A stretch of 57,144 bases of DNA from Haloarcula amylovorans (GCF_004681185.1 NZ_SRIF01000009.1:82722-139865); one strand, 5' to 3'. Shown: positions 7,209 through 16,250, numbered from the stretch's first letter. Numbers and translations are program-made. Notes: a model not told the origin generated them from the sequence alone.

Positions 7209-9422
7209 TCACTCGCGCACGGTCGCGTCGGCGAGCGGCCGGCGGTCCGGGCGACCGATATCGGTCACGGTGAGACTGGCAGTTCCCCGAACGTCCGCCG
7301 ACGAACGGCCGACAGAGAGGTCGAAGCGACCAGGTTCGACAGCGGGTTCCCCGTCGGCGTCGTAACACGCGAGCGCCGCCGCGGGCAGCGAGAACTCGAC
7401 CGTCACTCGCTCGCTAGCCGCCATATCGAGGCGCTGGAACCCGACAAGTTCGCGTTCGGGCCTGACGACACTCGACAGCGGGTCGCTCGCGTAGAGTTGG
7501 ACGACTTCGCTACCGGGTCGGTCAGCGACGTTCTCGACCGCGAGCGAGAGCGTCGTCTCGCCGCCGCCAGTGATTTCGTCGGCCTCGACGGCTACGTCGT
7601 CGTACTCGAAGTCGGCGTAGCTCTCGCCGTGGCCGAACGGGAACAGCGGCGACCCTTCGGTAAAGACGTACTCGCCGCCCGATACCGCGTCCCGCCGGTA
7701 GTGAATCGGTAGTTGGCCGACCGAGCGCGGGAGCGAGACGGGGAGACGGCCCCCGGGGTCGGTCCCGAGTAACACGTCGGCGATGGCGTTTCCGCCGGCC
7801 TGTCCGGGGAGCCACGCTTCGACGGTGGCAGCAGCGTGGTCGGCCACCTCGGGGACGGCGAACGGCCGCCCGCCGGCGAGGACGACGACCACCGGCGTCC
7901 CGGTGGCCGCGACCCGGCGAACGAGTTCGGGCTGTCGCCCTGGAAGTTCGAGACTCGCGCGGTCCAGCGCTTCCCCGGCGGTACCCGACGAGTCCCGTTC
8001 TACGTCGATACCGGACTGGCCTCCGACGACGGCGACGGCCACGTCGGCTTCGCCGGCGGCCACAACCGCGGCGTCGATGTTGTCGTCAGGGCCAGCGCGA
8101 ATCCCACAGCCTCGCGTGTGCATGACTGAATTAACACGCTCCCGGAGCGCCGACAGCGGCGTCACCACGTCGATGCCGCCGGTTTCGTTCTCTGCGCCCG
8201 CGTAGGAGTAGTTCCCCAGCAGGTTCCGTCCGTCGGCGGCGCTGGGACCGACGACGGCGACCGATTGCTCGGGCAACAGGGGCAACGTTCCGTCGTTGTG
8301 AAGCAGGACCAGCGACCGGCGGGCGGCGCGCTCGGCCAGCGACCAAATCTCGTCGGTACCGAACACGACAGAAGCGGCGGCAGGGTCCGGGTTTGCGTCC
8401 TCGAACAGCCCCGCTCGCTCCTTCTGGCGGAGGTGTCGGCGGACAGCGCGGTCGACCAGCGACTCGTCGACTTCGCCCGCTTCGACGGCCGCCACGAGTC
8501 GGTCGCCGAAGCACTCCGTCTCGGGGAGTTCAACGTCGATTCCCGCCGAGAGCGCCGCGATGCCCGCGGCCTGCCGGTCAGGGACGACGCCGTAGTCGTC
8601 GGCCAGCATCTCGATGCCGCGTCCATCTGAGACGACGGTCCCGTCGAATCCCCATTCCTCGCGGAGGAGGTCGGTGAGGAGACGCTCGTTCGCGTGGCAG
8701 GGGACACCGTCGACGGCGTTGTAGGCGGCCATCACCGACGGCGCACCCGACTCGACGCCCGCGCGGAAGGGGCGAAGATCAGCGTCGCGCATCGCTCGGA
8801 GCGAGGCGGTTGGGGCGGCGCGGTTGCGGCCGCCCGCGGGGCGACCGTGCCCGACGAAGTGCTTGAGCGTCGCGTCCACGCCGCCGTCGTCCAGTCCCGA
8901 GACGACGGCCTCGGTCATGCGACTCGCCAGCGCGGGGTCCTCGCCGAACGTCTCCTCGATGCGACCCCAACGCGGATCGACACCGAGGTCGGCAACCGGT
9001 GAGAGCGTGAGCGTACAGCCGACGGCGCGTAACTGCTCGGCGACACCGCGGGCCAGTTCGCTCGCCAGTTTGGTGTCCCAACTGCTGGCCACGTTGATCG
9101 GCTGGGGGACAGTCGCGCCCTCGCGCCCGGCGTAGCCACAGAGCCCCTCCTCACGCACGAACGCGGGGAGTCCGCGAGGAGCTTCCCAGTGGAGGTAGGT
9201 CTGGAGGTCGGCCACCGCCCGCGCGAGTTCGGCAGGTCGGAGGCCGCTCTCGCGACCGACGCGCGTGACGCGGCCGACGCCGTGGGGAATCACTTCCCGA
9301 GCGCGCTCGCGCGAGAACGCCCCGTCCTCCAGCAAGTCGCCGATTCGCACGGTCCCTAACTGTGCGACCTTCGCCCGCAGGTCTAGCTGCTCGATGAGGT
9401 GGTCGATGTCCGACCGAGTCAT
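7209..9422 (-). CDS. Glycoside hydrolase family 3 beta-glucosidase/beta-xylosidase
   Basis: The 737-residue GH3 enzyme contains the N-terminal barrel (KHFVGHGRPAGGRN at about 188-201, nucleophile Asp266 in GTVVSDGRGIE), the alpha/beta sandwich (LLHNDGTLPLLP onwards), and a C-terminal fibronectin-like domain (GSEVVQLYASDPLSSVVRPERELVGF). No signal peptide is visible, so it should act on imported oligosaccharides in the cytoplasm. The ATG at 9422 is chosen. An in-frame ATG at 9449 would fit leaderless spacing from the shared TATA box, but the extra nine codons include rare TTA and AGA. It is divergently transcribed from the GH31 gene. Substrate choice (glucoside, xyloside or arabinoside) is open. 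Confidence 0.9.
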   Translation of the reverse strand: MTRSDIDHLIEQLDLRAKVAQLGTVRIGDLLEDGAFSRERAREVIPHGVGRVTRVGRESGLRPAELARAVADLQTYLHWEAPRGLPAFVREEGLCGYAGREGATVPQPINVASSWDTKLASELARGVAEQLRAVGCTLTLSPVADLGVDPRWGRIEETFGEDPALASRMTEAVVSGLDDGGVDATLKHFVGHGRPAGGRNRAAPTASLRAMRDADLRPFRAGVESGAPSVMAAYNAVDGVPCHANERLLTDLLREEWGFDGTVVSDGRGIEMLADDYGVVPDRQAAGIAALSAGIDVELPETECFGDRLVAAVEAGEVDESLVDRAVRRHLRQKERAGLFEDANPDPAAASVVFGTDEIWSLAERAARRSLVLLHNDGTLPLLPEQSVAVVGPSAADGRNLLGNYSYAGAENETGGIDVVTPLSALRERVNSVMHTRGCGIRAGPDDNIDAAVVAAGEADVAVAVVGGQSGIDVERDSSGTAGEALDRASLELPGRQPELVRRVAATGTPVVVVLAGGRPFAVPEVADHAAATVEAWLPGQAGGNAIADVLLGTDPGGRLPVSLPRSVGQLPIHYRRDAVSGGEYVFTEGSPLFPFGHGESYADFEYDDVAVEADEITGGGETTLSLAVENVADRPGSEVVQLYASDPLSSVVRPERELVGFQRLDMAASERVTVEFSLPAAALACYDADGEPAVEPGRFDLSVGRSSADVRGTASLTVTDIGRPDRRPLADATVRE

Positions 9423-9469
9423 AGCTCTCGCTTCGCTCAGTAAGGACATAACTCCGGCGGGACGGAGTA

Positions 9470-9480
9470 GATTTATTAGC
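9470..9480. promoter_or_regulatory. Shared divergent TATA element between GH3 and GH31 genes
   Basis: The sequence AGATTTATTAG contains TTTATTA on the plus strand and TAATAAA on the minus strand. It is 25-35 bases before the GH31 ATG (9505) and 21-31 before the upstream alternative GH3 start (9449). No second AT-rich box is seen in the 82-base gap, so one element may serve both directions. Confidence 0.45.
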
Positions 9481-9504
9481 GAGAGCGCCCCGGTGGAAGG
9501 TAGG

Positions 9505-11847
9505 ATGACGAGCGAACGCATTACCGTCGCCGCCGTCGAGGAGTACGCAGTCGAGGACGACACGGTCCAATTCGACTGTGCGATCGACGCGCCGGAGACG
9601 GTCACGCCCCGGACAGTGCCCGTGACGCTGACGTTCTACGACGAGCGGACCTTCCGCTTCGAACTGCAGGCCAACCCCGAAGTCGCCGTCGAGAGCGAGT
9701 ATCCGAAACTGGACACCGACGCTGTCGCGTCCGAAATCGACCTCGACGCGAGCGAGGACGACGGCACGCTCACCGTCGAGACCGGCGCGCTGGCCGTCGA
9801 GGTTGGACTGAGCGAGTGGTCGTTCGCGGTGACCGACGCCGACACCGGCGAGACGGTGTTCGAAGAACAGCGGGCCGACCCCGACGTGTTCGGCCGGCAG
9901 CGGGTCGAATCGTTGGGGTTCACACAGGAGGAGATCAACCACAATCCCCGAAAGATCACCGAGACGGGCACGTCGTTCCGCCTCTCCCCCGACGAAAAGA
10001 TCTACGGCGCGGGCGAGCAGTTCGTGGAGTTCGACCGCCGCGGCCGGGAACTGGACCTCTGGCACGAGGAACCGCTCGGTACCGAAACCGAGCGGGCCTA
10101 CAAGAACATCCCGTTCCACCTCTCGACGCAGGGCTACGGCCTCCTACTCGATACGACGAACCGCGTCCACTACGACTTCGGCAAACAGTCCACGGCGTCG
10201 GGGACGATGTCCACAGCGGACGATTCGTTCGCCTTCCTCTTTTTCTACGGGCCGGACTTTCCCGACATCCTCGAACGCTACACCGCGGTCACGGGCCGCC
10301 CCGACCGGCCGCCGAAGTGGAGTTTCGGCACGTGGATGTCCCGGCTGGGCTACGAGTCCCGCGCGGAACTGGAGGAGGTCGCCGAACGCCTGCGCGAGGA
10401 GGAACTGCCGAGCGACGTGCTCCATCTGGACCCGTTCTGGATGCGCGACCGCTCCTCCTGTGATATGGAGTGGGACACCGAGCAGTTCCCCGGCCCCGAG
10501 GAGATGATAGCGGAGTTGCGCGAGGACGACTTCCGCCTCTCGCTGTGGGAACACCCTCACGTTCCCGTCGGCACTGACGCCTTCGCCGAGGGGGCCGAAA
10601 ACGGCTACTTCGTCACCGATGGCACCGGGAAACCGTACGTGATGGACCACACCTGTCAGGGCGACTACCGAGGCGCGCTGGTGGACTTCACTGATCCCGA
10701 CGCCGTCGAGTGGTGGAAGGACAAACATCGCCGACTGCTCGAACAGGGCGTCGCCGTCTTCAAGACGGACTACGGCGAGTACGTCCCCGAGGACGCCGTC
10801 TTCGCCAACGGACAGAGCGGGAAGTCGATGCACAACCTCTACCCGTACCTCTACAACGAGGCCGTCTACGAGACAGTCGGCGAGGTCAACGGCGACGATG
10901 AGGCAGTCGTCTGGGGTCGCTCGGCGTGGACCGGCAGCCAGCAGTTTCCGATGCACTGGGGTGGGGACCCACAGACCAGCTGGAACGGGATGAGCGCGGC
11001 GCTGCGGGGCGGTCTGTCGGCCTCGCTGTCGGGCATCGCCTACTGGAGCCACGACATCGGCGGCTTCCGCGGGACCCCGTCTGACCCGCTGTACGTCCGC
11101 TGGGCGCAGTTCGGCCTGCTCTCCTCGAACGCCCGGTGTCACGGCACGACGCCGCGAGAACCGTGGGAGTTCGGCGACGATGCCGTAGACATCTTCCGGG
11201 AGTACGCGAACCTTCGCTACCGCCTGCTCCCGTACGTCTACACCTACGCCGAGGTGGCCGCACGCACGGGCCTGCCCGTCGTCCGTCCGCTCGTCCTCGA
11301 ATATCAGGACGACCCGACCGTCCACCGCATGGACACTCAGTACCTCCTTGGTGAGGACCTGCTGGTCGCCCCGGTGTTCACCGAGAGCGGGACGCGCTCG
11401 GTGTATCTCCCCGAGGGAGAGTGGCGCGACTACTGGACCGGCGAGCGGTACGAAGGCGGCCAAACCGTCGAGATGAATGTCGCCCTCGATGAGATGCCCC
11501 TGTTCGTCCGGGCCGGAAGCGTCGTCCCCCAGCGCGAACCGACCCAGTCCGTGCAAGCGGGGACGCCCGCGGAACTCGAACTCGATGTGACGCTCGCCGA
11601 CGGCGAGGCGTCGGGCCGGTTCTACGACGTGGACGCCGACGAACTCCGCGACATCGGCGTGACGGTCGACGACGGTACGGTGACGGTCGAGCTCGGCGCG
11701 GTGAGCGCCGATACCGTTCGCGTCACTGTCCGCGACACGGCCCCTGAGACCGTCGTCGTCGACGGCGAGTCGGCGACCGAAGTGGACGCGGACCCGGCGT
11801 CGGACGAGTGGACCGAGACCGAGGACGGACTGCTCCTCGTCGTCTGA
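9505..11847 (+). CDS. Glycoside hydrolase family 31 alpha-xylosidase (YicI-like)
   Basis: This 780-residue enzyme removes alpha-linked xylose from xyloglucan or isoprimeverose-type oligosaccharides. It aligns with E. coli YicI across its length: PPKWSFGTWMSRLGY at the barrel start, HLDPFWMRD, nucleophile Asp in VFKTDYGE, MHNLYPYLYNE, WGRSAWTGSQQFPMHWGGD holding the acid/base Asp, and FWSHDIGG-like YWSHDIGGF. The sulfoquinovosidase signature of YihQ is absent, arguing against a GH31 sulfoquinovosidase despite the possible sulfolactate genes nearby. There is no signal peptide. The start at 9505 follows the divergent TATA box at leaderless spacing. It probably works with the GH3 enzyme after uptake by the flanking ABC system. 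Confidence 0.92.
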   Translation: MTSERITVAAVEEYAVEDDTVQFDCAIDAPETVTPRTVPVTLTFYDERTFRFELQANPEVAVESEYPKLDTDAVASEIDLDASEDDGTLTVETGALAVEVGLSEWSFAVTDADTGETVFEEQRADPDVFGRQRVESLGFTQEEINHNPRKITETGTSFRLSPDEKIYGAGEQFVEFDRRGRELDLWHEEPLGTETERAYKNIPFHLSTQGYGLLLDTTNRVHYDFGKQSTASGTMSTADDSFAFLFFYGPDFPDILERYTAVTGRPDRPPKWSFGTWMSRLGYESRAELEEVAERLREEELPSDVLHLDPFWMRDRSSCDMEWDTEQFPGPEEMIAELREDDFRLSLWEHPHVPVGTDAFAEGAENGYFVTDGTGKPYVMDHTCQGDYRGALVDFTDPDAVEWWKDKHRRLLEQGVAVFKTDYGEYVPEDAVFANGQSGKSMHNLYPYLYNEAVYETVGEVNGDDEAVVWGRSAWTGSQQFPMHWGGDPQTSWNGMSAALRGGLSASLSGIAYWSHDIGGFRGTPSDPLYVRWAQFGLLSSNARCHGTTPREPWEFGDDAVDIFREYANLRYRLLPYVYTYAEVAARTGLPVVRPLVLEYQDDPTVHRMDTQYLLGEDLLVAPVFTESGTRSVYLPEGEWRDYWTGERYEGGQTVEMNVALDEMPLFVRAGSVVPQREPTQSVQAGTPAELELDVTLADGEASGRFYDVDADELRDIGVTVDDGTVTVELGAVSADTVRVTVRDTAPETVVVDGESATEVDADPASDEWTETEDGLLLVV

Positions 11848-11886
11848 GGCGCGAACCGCTCGCTCACGGCTCTGCGGGAGAGGTGG

Positions 11887-11895
11887 ATTTATTAA
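11887..11895 (+). promoter_or_regulatory. TATA box before the ABC ATPase gene
   Basis: TTTATTAAC lies about 42-50 bases before the ATPase ATG at 11937. This predicts a transcript start near 11918 and a leader of about 20 bases. A 14-codon ORF from 11911 ends inside the ATPase gene. Confidence 0.45.
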
Positions 11896-11936
11896 CCGAC
11901 GTGGTAAAGCATGGGACACGGATACATGGTGACACA

Positions 11937-13064
11937 ATGGGACGCCTACAACTGAACGACCTGACCAAGGTGTTCGACGCCGGAGACAACGAGATCGTCG
12001 CGGTCAACGACCTGAACCTCACCGTCGAGGACGGGGACTTTCTCGTCCTCGTCGGTCCCTCGGGGTGTGGGAAATCCACGACGCTTCGCTGTATCGCCGG
12101 CCTCGAACACGCGTCATCCGGACAGATAACGCTCGACGACCGGGACATCACCTACAAGAAGCCCAAGGAGCGCGATATGGCGATGGTGTTCCAAAACTAC
12201 GCGCTCTACCCACACATGACGGTGCGCCAGAACATCGGGTACGGACTGAAGATAACGACCGACCTCTCGAAAGACGAAATCAACCAGCGCGTCGAGGAGA
12301 CCGCCGAACTGCTAGAGATCGGCGAGCTGCTCGAAAAAGAGCCGTCGGACCTCTCGGGCGGACAACAGCAGCGCGTCGCGCTGGGCCGGGCCATCATCCG
12401 CGAGCCCGAGGTGTTCCTGATGGACGAGCCGCTGTCGAACCTGGACGCGAAGCTCCGGACGACGATGCGGACGGAGATCCAGCAACTCCAGAGCGACATG
12501 GACATCACGACCATCTACGTCACCCACGACCAGACGGAGGCGATGACGATGGGCGACCGCATCGCCGTCCTCAACGACGGCGAGCTCCAGCAGGTCGGCG
12601 AGCCACTGGTCTGTTATCACCAACCCAAGAACCGCTTCGTCGCGGGATTCATCGGGTCGCCATCGATGAACTTCCTCTCGGTCCACCGCGAGGGTGAGAC
12701 GCTCGCTCACGAGGAGTTTACCTACCACATCACCGAGATGACCCGCGACGCCATCGCGGACGCCAGCGACGATCTGACACTCGGTATCCGCCCGGAGCAC
12801 ATCCGACTGACCGAGAGCAGCGAACAGAACGCCATCGAGACGACGATCGAGGTCGTCGAGCCGATGGGCGAGGTCACCTACGCGTACTTCCAGATCGGCG
12901 GGGAGACCTACACCGCGAGTATCGAAGGCGAACGGCGGATCCAGGCGGACGAGACGGTCAACGTCGTCTTCCCAGAAGAGAAGATCCACGTTTTCGACGG
13001 ACAGACCGGCGAAGCCGTCAAGAACAGCAATCTGGGCGAAACCGTCGATACGCCGCAGGTCTGA
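11937..13064 (+). CDS. Sugar ABC transporter ATPase (MalK/UgpC/MsmX type)
   Basis: This 375-residue nucleotide-binding subunit has Walker A GPSGCGKST (40-48), Q-loop VFQNYALYPHM, signature LSGGQQQR, Walker B VFLMDEPLSNLDA and switch His in VTHDQTEAMT. A C-terminal OB/TOBE regulatory domain follows (GIRPEHIRL...VVEPMGEVTY). It probably energises the two permeases at 2884-4747, although the glycosidase genes separate them. The long C-terminal domain is typical of CUT1 ATPases, which can be shared among several permease pairs; another such ATPase lies at the right edge of the window. An IclR regulator gene follows after 54 bases. Confidence 0.92.
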   Translation: MGRLQLNDLTKVFDAGDNEIVAVNDLNLTVEDGDFLVLVGPSGCGKSTTLRCIAGLEHASSGQITLDDRDITYKKPKERDMAMVFQNYALYPHMTVRQNIGYGLKITTDLSKDEINQRVEETAELLEIGELLEKEPSDLSGGQQQRVALGRAIIREPEVFLMDEPLSNLDAKLRTTMRTEIQQLQSDMDITTIYVTHDQTEAMTMGDRIAVLNDGELQQVGEPLVCYHQPKNRFVAGFIGSPSMNFLSVHREGETLAHEEFTYHITEMTRDAIADASDDLTLGIRPEHIRLTESSEQNAIETTIEVVEPMGEVTYAYFQIGGETYTASIEGERRIQADETVNVVFPEEKIHVFDGQTGEAVKNSNLGETVDTPQV

Positions 13065-13118
13065 AAAGACGTTTACCTCTCGCAAACAATTAAGTGACCG
13101 CTGTCCATAGTGCGGAGC

Positions 13119-13898
13119 ATGCCCGAACCAACGGCAGCGAACGGCGCCGGACGGCGGATACAGGCGGTCGATACGTCCTGTGAGATCCTCGAAGCGCTTC
13201 GAGACCTCGACGGTGCCGGCATCTCGGAGTTGGCCGACGAGCTCGACTGGTCGAAGGCGACGATTCACGGTCATCTGGCGACGCTCGCTGACAACGAGTT
13301 TGTCGTCAAGCGCGGCGACATCTACGAGATCAGCCTCCGCTTCGTCGATATCGGCGAGTACGCCAAGAGTCAGGTCGATATCCACGACATCGCCGTCAAG
13401 GAGGTAGACCGGCTCGCCGAAGAGACCGGTGAAGTCGCGCAGTTCATGGTCAAAGAACACGGCCGCGGCGTCTACCTCCACAAGGCCAGCGGCGAGAACG
13501 CGATTCAGACCGCCTCCTACACCGGGAATCGGAAGGACCTCCACTGTACCGCACTCGGAAAAGCGATCCTCTCGCAGTTGTCCGAGGCGGAAGTGGACGA
13601 GGTCATCGAGCGCCACGGCCTCCCCGCACGCACCGACCGAACTGTGACGACCCGCGAGGAACTCTTCGAGAACTTAGCGGAGATCCGCGAACGCGGCGTC
13701 GCCTTCGACGACGAGGAGATCCTACAGGGACTGCGCTGTATCGCCGCTCCCATCGAACATCCGAAGGGCGATCTCCACGGGGCGATCAGCATCTCCGGGC
13801 CGACCAACCGGTTCAAGGGCGAGCGGTTTCACGAGGAACTGCCCGAAATCGTACAGGGCGCCGCCAACGTCATCGAAGTCAACGCTACGCAGGTCTGA
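13119..13898 (+). CDS. IclR-family transcriptional regulator
   Basis: The 259-residue protein has an N-terminal winged helix (IQAVDTSCEILEALRDLDGAGISELADELDWSKATIHGHLATL) followed by the IclR effector domain (CTALGKAILSQL, GLRCIAAPIEHPKGDLHGAISISGP). An AT-rich element (CAATTAAG, 13087-13094) is 25-32 bases before the ATG at 13119, giving a leaderless start; a GTG nine bases earlier is less likely. Haloarchaeal IclR proteins such as XacR control pentose catabolic operons. Position at the end of the glycosidase/ABC island suggests it senses a sugar or sugar acid and controls this island. Confidence 0.9.
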   Translation: MPEPTAANGAGRRIQAVDTSCEILEALRDLDGAGISELADELDWSKATIHGHLATLADNEFVVKRGDIYEISLRFVDIGEYAKSQVDIHDIAVKEVDRLAEETGEVAQFMVKEHGRGVYLHKASGENAIQTASYTGNRKDLHCTALGKAILSQLSEAEVDEVIERHGLPARTDRTVTTREELFENLAEIRERGVAFDDEEILQGLRCIAAPIEHPKGDLHGAISISGPTNRFKGERFHEELPEIVQGAANVIEVNATQV

Positions 13899-14581
13899 CC
13901 GTTAACGAGAGCCAAACGAATCATCCTCCCGCGTATCCTCAACTCACCCCTCGTGCTCCCTCTCTCCGACGCTTCGGCCGGAATTCGTTCTCACGGACCG
14001 ACAGTCTCGCCAGCGGGATCTTTTACGAGAGGTGAAAATACAGCCACAGCCACCCAGAGTCCCGAATTCACCGCTTTTCCGACCACCGAGACTGCATCGG
14101 CCGTGTTTTTCGGTGGTTTTCGGCCGATCATCCGTCCATACGGCCGTGAGCGACGGAAAACCACTGAATTCGAACAGTATCTCGGCAGCTCGATTTACAT
14201 CTCGCAAACGCATAGTATCGCACTGGCCCCTCAGGAAGCTGCGACGGTCAGTTCACGCGAGCCGGATCGATCGTCGGGGAATAACAAGGGTACGGAAGTT
14301 ATTCGAATGAGGCCAGCGGTGATCGCGTACGCAGTGGAGCGGCGAGACAGTTCGACAGCCGGCGACCGGCGGCCGGCGACCGGATTGTGTCGACGGTGTT
14401 CGGCTGAGCGCGGCATCGAGTCACGGAGCCGCCGTCACCGACAGTCGGTGAGCCATATCGGAAAACCGATGTGAGGATTCATCCATGAAATCGCGCAAGT
14501 GAAATCTATCATTGCCCGCGAACGAGCGTATATCGGAGATATATAGAAACTATTAAGCCAATGTGTATCCATTTTACCGAT
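13899..14581. other. Gene-free interval of 683 bases
   Basis: Both strands carry only ORFs with poor codon pattern. An imperfect tandem repeat of a 14-base unit (GCCGGCGACCGGCG, second copy missing its last two bases) is at 14358-14383. TATTAAG at 14551-14557 is the promoter of the next gene. No RNA gene is recognised. Confidence 0.5.
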
Positions 14582-14911
14582 ATGGCACACGACGAAGGCG
14601 AAAACGCGGACGGCGTCTCGGTATCGATGGAAGTCACGGGTCCCTACGACGACGTGATTTCGAAGCTAAAATCCAGTACTACGGAGCGAGACGCTATCGG
14701 TCCGCTGATGGGCGACGTCCAACTGCTCTTAGAGACCGTCGAGCGGATGGGCGGCGGAACGCGAAGCGCCATCGCGGACCAACTTCCGCCGGAGATGACC
14801 GCCGATTTCGACGCCGAGGCGGTCGTCGAGACGTGTCAGGTACTCGAACGATACGACCTCGTCGTCCTCGAAGGGAACACCTGGAAACCGGGTCCGCGTC
14901 TCGGCGAATAG
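14582..14911 (+). CDS. Hypothetical haloarchaeal winged-helix-like protein
   Basis: This acidic 109-residue protein has no named family. From about residue 45 it has the helix-helix-strand pattern of a small winged helix (VQLLLETVERMGGGTRSAIADQL, then VVETCQVLERYDLVVLEGNTW), where the last segment resembles a wing. The start at 14582 lies 25-31 bases after a TATTAAG box; an in-frame ATG at 14561 is too close to that box. It is convergent with the ParA operon and could be a regulator of it, but nothing shows this directly. Confidence 0.6.
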   Translation: MAHDEGENADGVSVSMEVTGPYDDVISKLKSSTTERDAIGPLMGDVQLLLETVERMGGGTRSAIADQLPPEMTADFDAEAVVETCQVLERYDLVVLEGNTWKPGPRLGE

Positions 14912-14946
14912 CGCGGTAACGGTGGCTCGGACGGCCGCTCTCGTGG

Positions 14947-15384
14947 TTAGTCCCAGTCGTATCCCCACTCGCGGAGTTCGTCGGCGACGAGGTCGGGGTT
15001 GTTCATGGCGACGACCAGCGCCGCTTCCAGTGCGTCGGTCTTGTAGACGTCTTCACCGAGGTCGTCTTCGAGTTCGCGGAGGAAGTCGCTCTCGCGCTCT
15101 TCGACGTGCGGACGAACGAATATCGGTCGCTGTGTTCGCCCCTCCTTCACGGAGGAGCGCCGGAACTTATAGGGTATCGACGGCGGCGCGGACTCGGTGG
15201 TTGCGTCGTCCGCGTCGGCATCGGCTCCGGCGGTCGCGTCGTTCCGGTCGTCATCGTCCACCGGTGCGCCGGTCTGTCGGCCGGTCGTTTCGGCTGCCGC
15301 CTCCGTCGCGTCGTCGGCCACCCCCGCTGGCTCGTCTCGCTCCTCGATCTCCGCGAACGGGTCGTCACCGGAGCCGGCTTTCAT
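14947..15384 (-). CDS. ParA-linked hypothetical partition partner
   Basis: The 145-residue protein has a low-complexity acidic N-terminus (about 1-70, rich in Asp, Ala and Thr), a basic patch (YKFRRSSVKEGRTQRPIF, about 73-90), and a helical C-terminus (VEERESDFLRELEDDLGEDVYKTDALEAALVVAMNNPDL). Its ATG overlaps the stop of parA by four bases. Small genes coupled behind parA usually encode the centromere-binding adaptor, and the basic patch with a helical domain suits DNA binding. No ParB homology is visible; the role is inferred from coupling. Confidence 0.7.
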   Translation of the reverse strand: MKAGSGDDPFAEIEERDEPAGVADDATEAAAETTGRQTGAPVDDDDRNDATAGADADADDATTESAPPSIPYKFRRSSVKEGRTQRPIFVRPHVEERESDFLRELEDDLGEDVYKTDALEAALVVAMNNPDLVADELREWGYDWD

Positions 15385-16226
15385 GCCGTCACCTCCTGTT
15401 CGCGCGTCTCTCGAAGCCGACGAGCGAGCGTCTCGAACCGTTCGAGCGTCTCCAGTTCGTAGTCCCGTTCCCGGCTACGGTGTTCCTCGATGTAGGCGAA
15501 CGCCGAACACTGCTGTCGCCAGCAACCCTCTAAGAGCGACGTCCGTTCGCGGAAGACGACCGGCACGTCGTAGTTCATCGCTTCGAGCCTGTCGAGCATC
15601 TCCTCCTGGTCGTTGGTCCCCTTATATCGGTTGGGCACCGCAGCAAGGACGCCGACGTTGATGTCCAGCGTCTCTTCGAGCCCGTCCACGAGGTCGGTGA
15701 GCCCGGTGACCGACTGTTGGCCCTTCCCGCTCGGTTCGAACGGGATGACGAGATTCCGCGTGGCGTGGATCGCGTTGTACAGCTTCACGTCGGCCGTCGC
15801 CGGCGGGTCGACGATGACAGTGTCGTACTGGGCGGGTACGTCGGCCGCTTTCAGCACGCGGAGCAACTGGACGTTCGGGTTCCAGTTCTCCCCGAAGTCG
15901 GCGGCCTCTTCCTCGCGGCGGCGCAGGTGCTTCGAGAGGACTTCGAGCGAGTTGTGCGCCGGGACGACGTCGACGCCCTCAGAGGTCTCGATAAGGTCTT
16001 CGAACGGACCTCGCGGTCGCTCGACGAGGTGTCGGACGAGACTGTCCGCGTCGGAGTCGGTGCGTCTGTCGCCCACATCGAGGAGATACGAGAGGCTCCC
16101 CTCTTGTGGGTCCATATCGATCGCAAGGACGTCCCGACCCGCGCGAGCGTCCGCGACGGCGAGGTTCACCGCTAGGGTAGTCTTCCCGACCCCGCCCGCC
16201 TCGCTGTACACCGTGTATGTCAACAT
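15381..16226 (-). CDS. ParA/Soj-family partition ATPase
   Basis: The 281-residue ATPase has a deviant Walker A in SEAGGVGKTT (residues 8-17) and a switch/Walker A-prime region AIDMDPQEGSLSYLL. The Walker B-like VIVDPPATADVKLYNAI follows. The usual first Lys of KGGVGKT is replaced by Glu-Ala; I recall this variant from other haloarchaeal ParA-like proteins. It should form DNA-bound gradients that segregate the replicon together with the small partner encoded in the overlapping downstream gene. A TATA box (AACTTTTATG on the minus strand, 16251-16260) is at leaderless spacing. It lies about 18 kb from the orc1 origin region on the same molecule. Confidence 0.9.
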   Translation of the reverse strand: MLTYTVYSEAGGVGKTTLAVNLAVADARAGRDVLAIDMDPQEGSLSYLLDVGDRRTDSDADSLVRHLVERPRGPFEDLIETSEGVDVVPAHNSLEVLSKHLRRREEEAADFGENWNPNVQLLRVLKAADVPAQYDTVIVDPPATADVKLYNAIHATRNLVIPFEPSGKGQQSVTGLTDLVDGLEETLDINVGVLAAVPNRYKGTNDQEEMLDRLEAMNYDVPVVFRERTSLLEGCWRQQCSAFAYIEEHRSRERDYELETLERFETLARRLRETREQEVTA

Positions 16227-16250
16227 ATCCGGTCAGTTGCCGCATACGGA

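Noticed and set aside
9505..11847. GH31 enzyme as a sulfoquinovosidase tied to the sulfolactate-like genes
   Set aside because: The residues around the active site follow YicI (HLDPFWMRD, KTDYGE) and not the sulfonate-recognition pattern of YihQ.
10144..11937. Long minus-strand ORF of 597 codons opposite the GH31 gene
   Set aside because: The GH31 motifs on the plus strand are decisive and the antisense protein has no family pattern.
14358..14383. GC-rich tandem repeat as a CRISPR or iteron array
   Set aside because: There are only two copies of a 14-base unit with no spacer, and no associated gene.
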